This document shows positions 7,522 to 13,275 of a DNA stretch of 15,948 nt, in pieces (positions within the stretch are counted from its first letter, which is position 1; the number at the start of each line of letters is the position of its first letter). The stretch is taken from the NCBI GenBank assembly GCA_017883345.1, contig JADGNT010000021.1, positions 1 to 15,948 on the forward strand. Reading direction: 5' to 3'. The translations under genes and the position numbers were made by a program. Source of the DNA: Candidatus Solibacter sp. (GTDB lineage Bacteria > Acidobacteriota > Terriglobia > Bryobacterales > Bryobacteraceae). The notes under the pieces were generated by a model. That model did no database searches and was not told where the DNA came from. It was given only the letters and a program-made list of their open reading frames with translations.

Positions 7522-9030
7522 TCAGCCAGCCAGCAAGGCAGTCAGCGTGCGGATATCCAATATGGTTTCGAGTTTGCCAACCATGTCGACCACGCGGGAT
7601 GCCTTCTCATGGGACCAACGGGCGAAAGCGGCGCAGTCCAGGAACTTGTCGGCGACTTCCTGGTAAGTCATCGGAATGGCCGGGCTGCCCTTGGCGAAAT
7701 CCGCGCGGCCGGAGATCGTCCGGCCGTCCCGCAGCCGAATGTCCAGGATGGTGGTCATCTTGTTGTAGCCGGCTGCTTCCGCCACCGGGTTTACGCCGAA
7801 GTGAATGCGCGCGATCATGGCCTGGACCTCCGGGCGATTCACTACTTGGCCGGTGAACTCCGTCAAGCCAGCTTTGCCGTACAGCAGCAGTGCCGCCAGG
7901 CAGAATTCCATGCTGAACTTGGCTTCCAGTCCCGTCTTCGGCTGATGGTGAATGAGGGCGTTGGGCATGTTGCGGTTGGTGCCGACATCCACGCTCTCCA
8001 CCTGCCGCGCCTGGATCGCGTGCATGCGGATCAGGCGCGCCATCTCGGTCATAGCTGGGTGCGTGAGCGATCCCGAAGGATACGGCTTGATGGAGATACC
8101 GGGCTGGCGGAAGGTCCACGGCTGGCCCAGTTTATGCACGATGGCGTTGGGGTCGTAGCCGCCGCCAGCGGCACGGAAGAAGCCGCGGGGCGCCTCTAGA
8201 ATCTGCTCGGCGGCGGTCCACCCCAGCGCCGCCAGTTCGGCAGCCACGATTCCGGACTCGGCCGCGCGGCCGGCGTGGAGGGGTTTGGTCATGGTGCCGA
8301 AATTCTCGCGCAGACCGGCAGCCTCGCTGGCGGCAATTCCAAGGGCGTGGAGAGTCTGGTGGAGATCCAGGCCGGCTACCTTTGCAGCCGCCGCGGCGGC
8401 GCCGATCGCTCCGCAGGTTCCAGTGCTGTGAAACCCCTCGTCGTAGTGGCGGGGCGCGATAGCCTCCGCAATCTTGCATTCCACCTCAACACCAACGTGA
8501 TAAGCGGCCATCAACTCCCGGCCGGACAGGGAGCGGGATTCAGCCAACGCCAGTGCTGCTGAGAGCGCCGGCGCCGTGGGGTGAGTCAGGAGGCCGTAGA
8601 CGCGATCTTCGGCCACCGCCAGTTGAGTGTCGTCGTAATCGTCCGCGTGAATGCCCACGCCGTTCACGAAAGCGGCGAAACGAGCAGCGGTCTTCATGGA
8701 CGAGCCGAGGATGGTGCTGGCGCCGCTCGCCAGCCCCAACGCCTTCACGTAATCCCGGCTCAGTCGACCCGTATCGGCCACTGATCCACAGAGCGCCAAA
8801 CCCATCCCGTCCAGGATCGATTTGCGGCCTAGCTCCACGACGTCGGCGGGCAGGTCGGCATAGCCCGTGTGCAGGATGAATTCGGCCACTTCGCGGGTCA
8901 ATCCTTCGACCTTCGGAAATTCCGCGCGGCTGGATTTGGGTGTAGCGGCTGCTTGGGGAAAGGCGTGGCTGCCGAGGACGCTCGAGGCGGCAGCGGCGGT
9001 GCGAATCAGCTTTCTGCGGCTCAGGCTCAT
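7522..9030 (-). CDS. Exported MmgE/PrpD family protein (2-methylcitrate dehydratase-like)
   Basis: This 502-residue protein belongs to the MmgE/PrpD family, known for 2-methylcitrate dehydratase and iminodisuccinate epimerase/lyase-type enzymes acting on polycarboxylates. Family motifs visible in order are HADDYDD (128-134), HPTAPALSAALALAE (150-164), GFHSTGTCGAIGAA (199-212), MTKPLHAGRAAESG (247-260) and IKPYPSG. The C-terminal lid domain covers roughly residues 290-470. The leader MSLSRRKLIRTAAAASSVLG has a clear twin-arginine motif, so the enzyme is probably exported folded; cytosolic relatives are about 450 residues and lack it. The start codon overlaps the stop of the cupin remnant in an ATGA arrangement, so translation may be coupled to it. 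The neighbours suggest a role in sugar-acid or dicarboxylate breakdown rather than the propionate cycle, because no prpB or prpC lies nearby. The substrate is unknown. Confidence 0.85.
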   Translation of the reverse strand: MSLSRRKLIRTAAAASSVLGSHAFPQAAATPKSSRAEFPKVEGLTREVAEFILHTGYADLPADVVELGRKSILDGMGLALCGSVADTGRLSRDYVKALGLASGASTILGSSMKTAARFAAFVNGVGIHADDYDDTQLAVAEDRVYGLLTHPTAPALSAALALAESRSLSGRELMAAYHVGVEVECKIAEAIAPRHYDEGFHSTGTCGAIGAAAAAAKVAGLDLHQTLHALGIAASEAAGLRENFGTMTKPLHAGRAAESGIVAAELAALGWTAAEQILEAPRGFFRAAGGGYDPNAIVHKLGQPWTFRQPGISIKPYPSGSLTHPAMTEMARLIRMHAIQARQVESVDVGTNRNMPNALIHHQPKTGLEAKFSMEFCLAALLLYGKAGLTEFTGQVVNRPEVQAMIARIHFGVNPVAEAAGYNKMTTILDIRLRDGRTISGRADFAKGSPAIPMTYQEVADKFLDCAAFARWSHEKASRVVDMVGKLETILDIRTLTALLAG

Positions 9031-9311
9031 TGGGCGACTCCGATTTTGTCATGGCTTGCCGCCTCTCGCCACCGCATACGGGCCCTCCCGCGAACGTCAT
9101 CGAGGACAGTTCCGAACTCGCCGGGGTAATGAGGTGCGGCTTTGGCGTTGGGGTGGACCGGCTCGACCACCACCGTGCCGGCCAGCACTTTGCTCGCGCC
9201 CGTTCGTACGTGCGTGATGGCGCTGGCGCGGGTTATGCCGGGGGTTGGGTGTGTGTTGGACTCCAGGTCGCAGGCCAAAATGATCTTGACGCCGTTGTGT
9301 TGCCAGTCCAT
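9027..9311 (-). pseudogene. Truncated cupin-domain protein
   Basis: This frame encodes 94 residues that read like the first half of a small bacterial cupin protein (WQHNGVKII, TPGITRASAITHVRTGASK, AGTVVVEPVHPNAKAAPH, VRGRARMRW). The match breaks right after RMRW81. The last 13 residues (REAASHDKIGVAQ) look unrelated, and the second cupin motif that should follow is missing. Metal ligands in the first motif also look lost: where relatives typically have HxH and a downstream Glu, this protein has H61-Y-P63 and G67. Its TGA stop overlaps the ATG of the MmgE/PrpD gene by four bases, as if a deletion had joined the two. It may be a dead gene or may survive as a short leader peptide that couples translation. 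The family assignment is from memory of the motif pattern. Confidence 0.55.
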
Positions 9312-9368
9312 GACCTATACGATAACCGCAATTTGGTAGGACTTGGCCGGAGCGTCCCGCTTTCGCCT

Positions 9369-9419
9369 CTTTCAGACCGCACGAAACACCGGCACACCTT
9401 CACAGACGGTCTTTCTCAG
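9369..9419 (-). promoter_or_regulatory. Control block B, degenerate copy of block A
   Basis: It shares 14 consecutive bases with block A (CTTTCAGACCGCAC on the plus strand), then 14 of 18, and after a 5-base gap 13 of 18. The -10 box TATAGT of block A corresponds to TTTCGT here, so the promoter appears lost. It includes the odd palindrome AGACGGTCT (9404-9412). It lies 57 bases upstream of the cupin remnant. Confidence 0.55.
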
Positions 9420-9600
9420 CACAAAAACGTCGGTAAAGCGTCCGGCATCTCGCCCAGCTACACCACGGTGGGTGATCGCTCCGCCCCAACACCTTGCCAT
9501 CACGCTCTAGGATTTCTATCTCTCCACGGCTCATCACAAACAAGACGGGCAAGGAATGAACCGATATGCGTGTCGGGCATCTCAGGTTTGCTGGTGCTAA
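9416..9600 (-). pseudogene. Probable remnant of a cyclic-nucleotide-binding (CRP-like) domain
   Basis: One minus-strand frame reads LFVMSRGEIEILERDGKVLGRS, which fits the strand-turn pattern of the cNMP-binding beta-roll (lyvvlsGeveil..dG..lg). Shortly after, a different frame reads LGEMPDALPT (from 9457 downward), which fits the following (F/L)GEM-x-aLl-x-x-P signature, but it is reached only through a frameshift and past a TAG at 9458-9460. No start codon with a full N-terminal domain and no HTH is present. I read it as a broken gene of a small cNMP-domain protein. A chance resemblance cannot be excluded, because the match rests on about 30 residues split over two frames. Confidence 0.35.
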
Positions 9601-9782
9601 GGGGATTTCGCGACAGGAACACGGTTTCCTAAACGCTTCGGCGTTGATCGCGGGTATTGCCGGTCGAGGAGCAGGTTGGCCCGCCCGCGGCCAACGGTAA
9701 CTTGCGGCAAACGCCGTGACGCATCCCGTGCCGCCAGACGAACTCCAAGCCCTAACTCAATGTCGTGAGCGGCGCGAGTAGC

Positions 9783-10841
9783 TTACTGCTTGATGACGAT
9801 AAACCACGCTGCGACGATTGGACCCTGTGGACCGCGGCCACGTCCGCCCCGTCCCGCCGCCGGTGGCGCGTCAACTGGTGGCGCCGGAGCGGGACCACGC
9901 TCGGGCTGGAAGAGGTACACGTTGTGCGTCACCGGATCAACGGCGATTGTCTTCGCACCGGCGAACGTGGCGACCGTCGCAACCTCCGTGTACTTGTCGG
10001 GCGAATCCTGGTGGACGACCGTGACGTTGCCCTCGCCCCCATTCGGAATGAAAATCAGCTTTTTCGATGGATCCCAACCCAAGGCGTCAACGCGCGTTCC
10101 GTTTTTGATGGACGCCACGATTTTGCCCGTGCTCGCATCCACGACGACGGATGTATTGTTGCAACCCGAGAAAATACGGTTGGACGCTTTGTCATACGCG
10201 ATGCCCGTCGGCCCCGCGCACGGCGCGAGCGGCCACGATGCGGTCGCCTTCCATGTCTTGACGTCGATCACCTGCATCGTATTCTTGCCTTCGTTGTTGA
10301 CGAAGATGTGCCCCTTGCCATCGGCCGCGGCACCTTCGGGCGCCGTGTCCTCGAGCTCGACGGTGGCGACGATGTCACCGGTCTTTGGATCGAGCGCGGT
10401 GAGCGTGCCGATCGGGCGGCTGTGATTCGTCAGGATGATCTTGTCGTCGGGCTCATCGTACATGATGCCGTCGAGACCAGGGCCGACCTTGATCTGCCTG
10501 AGCACCGCCAGCGTCTTCAGATCGAACATGGTGACGGTCTCGTCGCCGCCGTTCGTCGTGAAGCCGTGACCAGCCTTGGTAGCGATGCCGGCGCCATGCA
10601 CGCCCGGCGTGTTCGGAATGTCGCCAAGTACTTTGCCTGTGGCGCCTTCGATCACCATCATGTGGTTGGCACGGGAAACGAACACGCGGCCCGTGGCGGC
10701 TTCGATGGCGACGTAGTCCGTGCCGCCCTCGCCTTTGATGTCAAATTTTTCAACCTTGAACGCTTGCGCGTGCCCGACGCACGGCGCGGCAAGGATGGTT
10801 GTGAAGAGAACGCCAAGTGCTATGAGTAACCGTCTGGTCAT
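9783..10841 (-). CDS. Secreted YncE-like beta-propeller protein
   Basis: This 352-residue protein is a seven-bladed-type propeller of the YncE/YVTN family, usually periplasmic or surface exposed and of unknown or binding function. The leader MTRRLLIALGVLFTTILAAPCVGHAQA is a Sec signal peptide. Repeats with the pattern VFVSRANHMMVIEGATGKVLG, IFVNNEGKNTMQVIDVKTWK and IFIPNGGEGNVTVV are visible across residues 45-315. Two Cys (C208, C227) could pair. The tail holds a Pro/Ala and Gly/Arg low-complexity segment (about 316-339, including AAGRGGRGRG) before a final hydrophobic strand AAWFIVIKQ. Unlike several neighbours it has a strong GGAGG ribosome site at a spacing of 6 and a leader of about 30 bases. 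It does not obviously belong with the catabolic genes downstream on the same strand. Confidence 0.85.
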   Translation of the reverse strand: MTRRLLIALGVLFTTILAAPCVGHAQAFKVEKFDIKGEGGTDYVAIEAATGRVFVSRANHMMVIEGATGKVLGDIPNTPGVHGAGIATKAGHGFTTNGGDETVTMFDLKTLAVLRQIKVGPGLDGIMYDEPDDKIILTNHSRPIGTLTALDPKTGDIVATVELEDTAPEGAAADGKGHIFVNNEGKNTMQVIDVKTWKATASWPLAPCAGPTGIAYDKASNRIFSGCNNTSVVVDASTGKIVASIKNGTRVDALGWDPSKKLIFIPNGGEGNVTVVHQDSPDKYTEVATVATFAGAKTIAVDPVTHNVYLFQPERGPAPAPPVDAPPAAGRGGRGRGPQGPIVAAWFIVIKQ

Positions 10842-10847
10842 CGAGGG

Positions 10848-10852
10848 CCTCC
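10848..10852 (-). promoter_or_regulatory. Strong Shine-Dalgarno site of the YncE-like gene
   Basis: The minus strand reads GGAGG, 6 bases before the ATG at 10841. This confirms the start and contrasts with the apparently leaderless starts elsewhere in the window. Confidence 0.75.
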
Positions 10853-10876
10853 GTTGTGGTTGCGAACACCTGGGTA

Positions 10877-10882
10877 ATTGTA
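10877..10882 (-). promoter_or_regulatory. Candidate -10 box of the YncE-like gene
   Basis: The minus strand reads TACAAT (5 of 6 to TATAAT), 35 bases before the start codon, giving a leader near 28 bases that contains GGAGG. No good -35 was found at 16-18 bases further upstream. Confidence 0.45.
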
Positions 10883-11071
10883 GCCTTTTTTGAACCTGAT
10901 TGGGAGACTACAAACGGCGCGTCTAGAGAGCGTTGGCCCTAGGCTGGGAGGAGGCGGTTCCGCCGGTCGGGCGATGGGAAGCCATGCCCATTCCACCGAT
11001 CACCCGCGAGTAGTCGCCGAGGATTTACCGATTCCTGGCGGGAACAGCCCATAGCACCAGCAATCAGGCAC

Positions 11072-11082
11072 GCGGTCTGAAA
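11072..11082 (+). promoter_or_regulatory. Third copy of the GCGGTCTGAAA motif
   Basis: GCGGTCTGAAA is identical to the core of control blocks A (minus strand of 7373-7383) and B (minus strand of 9370-9380). Here it lies 58 bases upstream of the -10 box of the VWFA-related gene. All three copies are intergenic and point toward the downstream start. Confidence 0.5.
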
Positions 11083-11139
11083 ACGGCGATATACGGTCCT
11101 TGGCGAGCTGGAGCCCCCCCAATCCGCCGCCTCCCGCGC

Positions 11140-11145
11140 TAGAAT
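11140..11145 (+). promoter_or_regulatory. -10 box of the VWFA-related gene
   Basis: TAGAAT (5 of 6 to TATAAT) ends 15 bases before the ATG at 11161, leaving a leader of about 8-9 bases without a Shine-Dalgarno site. No convincing -35 is seen in the C-rich bases upstream. Confidence 0.5.
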
Positions 11146-11160
11146 AGGACCAACGCCGTC

Positions 11161-12285
11161 ATGTCTGCCCTACGCGTCTTCGCTGCCCGTTCGCTCTGCG
11201 GTCTGATTCTCTGCCTGCCCGCAGTATCCCAGCAAGCCCCCCAGCAAACCACTCCGCCGGCACCCGCCGCGCCGCAACCCGACTCCGCCCGCGTCCAGTT
11301 CAAGGGATCCGCCATCGAAGTCATCGTGCCCGTCACCGTGACCGACGACAAGGGCCGCTTCGTTTCCAACCTCGTGAAGAAGGACTTCCGCGTGCTCGAC
11401 GAAGGCAAGCCGCAGAGCATCGAGTTTTTCAGCCATGAAGAGAAACAGCCCATCGTGGCCGGCTTCCTGATCGACCTGAGCAACAATTCGCGCATCCACT
11501 GGAAGACTTACCAGGATGCCATTCTGGAACTGGTCTGGAACCTGCTGCCCGGCGACAAACGCTTCACCGGTTACCTGATTTCCTACGGCAATACCGCCGA
11601 TATCGTGGTCAACACCACCTGGGACTCGGAGAAGCTCGCCGACAAGGTCCGCAAGATGAAGCCCGGCGGCGGCGCGGCGCTGTATGACGCCATTTACCTG
11701 GCCTGCACGCGGCGCGAGCTGGTCAAAGGCGAGCCCTACGAACCGCGGCGCGTCATCATCGTGGTGGGCGACGGCCACGACAACGCCAGCACCCACAACC
11801 TGGAAGAGGTTCTGGAGCTCGCCCAGCGCAATCTGGTCACGATCTATGCCGTCAGCACCATGGCGTTCGGCTTCTCCAACGAATCCCAGGATGTGCTGGA
11901 GCGCCTGACCCACAAGACCGGCGGCCACGTCGAATACCCGCTCAATTCGCTCTACAAGGATGTGTCCGGCTATCTTTCGAACCCCTCCGACGACGGCAAC
12001 TACGCCCTCACCGTCGGCACCGGCGGCTACGCGGCGCAAATCTCCAATGGCATCATCAAGGCTGTGGGCGGCATCGGCGGCGAGATCACGACCCAGTACA
12101 TCCTGCGCTACAAGCCGGACTACGATCCCGAGGCCAAGCCCAAGCCGTACCGCAAAATCACCGTGGACATTCCGGGATTGCCCAACGTGAAGATCAGCGC
12201 GCGCGAAGGCTACTTCCCCAACGAAGTCCCCGGCGCCCCCGCCCCCGCGCCGGCTGCGCTTACGCCTGCGGCAACCAAGAAGTAA
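11161..12285 (+). CDS. Secreted VWFA-related protein of the acidobacterial type
   Basis: This 374-residue protein matches the VWFA-related domain family that is expanded in Acidobacteria. It has a signal peptide (MSALRVFAARSLCGLILCLPAVSQ) and a Pro/Gln/Ala-rich linker (about 24-42). An entry strand IEVIVPVTVTDDKGRFVSNL is followed by a DFRVLDEGKPQSIEFF element typical of the family, then the VWA fold (98-270). The C-terminal YRKITVDIPGL and AREGYFPNE close the domain. The metal (MIDAS) site is altered: D105-L-S107-N-N109 replaces DxSxS, and GGGAALYDAI has Ala172 where a Thr is usual. D204 and D207 are kept in VVGDGHDNAS. Metal-dependent ligand binding may thus be weak. The role is unknown. 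The gene ends at the edge of a long inverted repeat. Confidence 0.85.
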   Translation: MSALRVFAARSLCGLILCLPAVSQQAPQQTTPPAPAAPQPDSARVQFKGSAIEVIVPVTVTDDKGRFVSNLVKKDFRVLDEGKPQSIEFFSHEEKQPIVAGFLIDLSNNSRIHWKTYQDAILELVWNLLPGDKRFTGYLISYGNTADIVVNTTWDSEKLADKVRKMKPGGGAALYDAIYLACTRRELVKGEPYEPRRVIIVVGDGHDNASTHNLEEVLELAQRNLVTIYAVSTMAFGFSNESQDVLERLTHKTGGHVEYPLNSLYKDVSGYLSNPSDDGNYALTVGTGGYAAQISNGIIKAVGGIGGEITTQYILRYKPDYDPEAKPKPYRKITVDIPGLPNVKISAREGYFPNEVPGAPAPAPAALTPAATKK

Positions 12286-12371
12286 TTAGCCGCCGATGAA
12301 CGCCGATAAACACAGATAAAACAAAACACAGAATTCTTATCCGCGTTCATCGGCGTTCATCGGCGGCTAAT
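12285..12371. repeat. Perfect 23-bp inverted repeat with an imperfect extension; REP-like hairpin element
   Basis: The arms 12285-12307 and 12349-12371 are perfect reverse complements. Inside, the next 14 bases on each side match at 10 positions, and all four mismatches are A against C, which would be G-U pairs in RNA from the minus strand. The arms are built of 10-base units (CGCCGATGAA, CGCCGATAAA, CACAGATAAA). The left arm begins on the last base of the VWFA stop codon. Elements of this wording occur between genes in many bacteria. It may act as a transcription end or mRNA stabiliser. Confidence 0.85.
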
Positions 12372-12430
12372 ATTCTTCCCGTCCCTCACCTCCATAGCTT
12401 TCCGCCCGATAAGTAGATTAGGATTAAAAC

Positions 12431-13237
12431 GTGCCGTCCAGCGTGCTTCCCATCAGCGGATGCCGGCAGGGTACCTACGTACTCCTGGATGCGGTTCTGC
12501 CCGCGCGCCCGCCGTGCCCCGTCGGAGTGCTGCTCATCGATCTCGATACCGGCCGGCCCTGGTTCCGCATGCGCCGCGATTTCGCCCGTATTGCCGATCC
12601 CGAGGACGCCGAAGTCTTCGAAGCGCTGGAAGACCACATCCGCCAGTGCCTGGCCGAATCCGGCGCCGAAACCTTCCTGCGCTCCCTGGAAGACACCCTG
12701 TCCAACGCCCTCCGGGTCAGCCAGCGGCAAGCGGTCTCCGTGGATGCCTTCTCGCGCGTGCTCGACCGCCTCTATCGCGAGCACGTCGAGGATACCGAGG
12801 TACAGCGCTTCGCCACCCACCTGCCCCTGTTCAGCCTGCGTGCCGCGGCCGGCGGCCTCGGCGGCGAGATGTTATCCGAGGCGGAAGACTGGGTCCCCGC
12901 TCCCGAAGGAATGCGCCTCTCGCCGGATCTTTTCGTGGCCCACGTGGAAGGCCAGTCCATGGAACCGCGCATTCCCCATGGCAGTTTGAATCTCTTCCGC
13001 CTCCACCCGGCGGGCTCGCGGCAAGGCAAGATCCTGCTCATCGAGCGCTTCGGCGTGCTCGATGAAACCGCGCGCTACACCATCAAGCGCTACACCAGCC
13101 GCAAGGTAGTCACGAGCCCGGACGAGTGGCAGCACGAACAGATCCGCCTGGAGCCCCTGAACCCCGAATTCGAACCGTGGGACGTCGATCCGGAAGGCTT
13201 CGCCGTGGTCGCCGAATGGCTGCGCGTCATAGATTGA
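12431..13237 (+). CDS. S24 (LexA/UmuD-like) peptidase-domain protein with a non-HTH N-terminal domain
   Basis: This 268-residue protein ends in a LexA/UmuD-type S24 domain. S176 in HVEGQSMEPRIPHGS fits the nucleophile and K219 in YTIKRYTS the general base. An Ala-Gly bond (A140-G141 in SLRAAAGGLGG) lies 36 residues before the Ser, as in LexA (A84-G85, S119), so self-cleavage is possible. The N-terminal 130 residues have no helix-turn-helix. They contain a PVGVLLIDLDTG strand, then acidic helices (EVFEALEDHIRQCLAE, TLSNALRVS) that resemble DUF3037-like proteins, a tentative assignment. Translation starts at GTG 12431 after an AT-rich stretch without a Shine-Dalgarno site. mutY follows at once on the same strand, suggesting one transcript and a link to DNA damage. 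It could instead be a non-cleaving regulatory protein that only keeps the fold. Confidence 0.75.
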   Translation: MPSSVLPISGCRQGTYVLLDAVLPARPPCPVGVLLIDLDTGRPWFRMRRDFARIADPEDAEVFEALEDHIRQCLAESGAETFLRSLEDTLSNALRVSQRQAVSVDAFSRVLDRLYREHVEDTEVQRFATHLPLFSLRAAAGGLGGEMLSEAEDWVPAPEGMRLSPDLFVAHVEGQSMEPRIPHGSLNLFRLHPAGSRQGKILLIERFGVLDETARYTIKRYTSRKVVTSPDEWQHEQIRLEPLNPEFEPWDVDPEGFAVVAEWLRVID

Positions 13238-13275
13238 ACCCAGAGGGGCCCGGATTGAAACCCGCCCAGTTCAGT

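Larger units (their letters stand above)
9312..9782 (-). other. 471-base gap with decayed sequence and a degenerate control block
   Basis: No intact gene is visible. The part nearest the cupin remnant holds promoter-like bases and control block B (9369-9419). The middle holds a probable broken cyclic-nucleotide-binding domain (about 9416-9600). The part at 9601-9782 shows only a short hairpin AACGC-TTCG-GCGTT (9632-9645) without a T-run. No tRNA was found. Confidence 0.5.
10842..11160. other. 319-base divergent control region
   Basis: It separates the minus-strand YncE-like gene from the plus-strand VWFA-related gene. It holds the -10 and ribosome site of the former, the 11-base motif at 11072-11082, the -10 box of the latter, and a small inverted repeat GGCGG-TT-CCGCC (10953-10964). 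I see no small gene or RNA here. Confidence 0.6.

Noticed and set aside
9632..9645. AACGC-TTCG-GCGTT hairpin as a terminator
   Set aside because: Only 5 pairs and no T-run on either strand; more than 130 bases beyond the nearest stop codon.
9765..10829. Plus-strand open frame of 354 codons across the YncE-like gene
   Set aside because: Antisense of a gene with a signal peptide, propeller repeats and a GGAGG ribosome site; its own translation is low-information Arg/Asp/Val-rich sequence.
12285..12371. Inverted repeat as the ends of an insertion sequence
   Set aside because: Only 41 bases lie between the arms, with no transposase and no target duplication seen.
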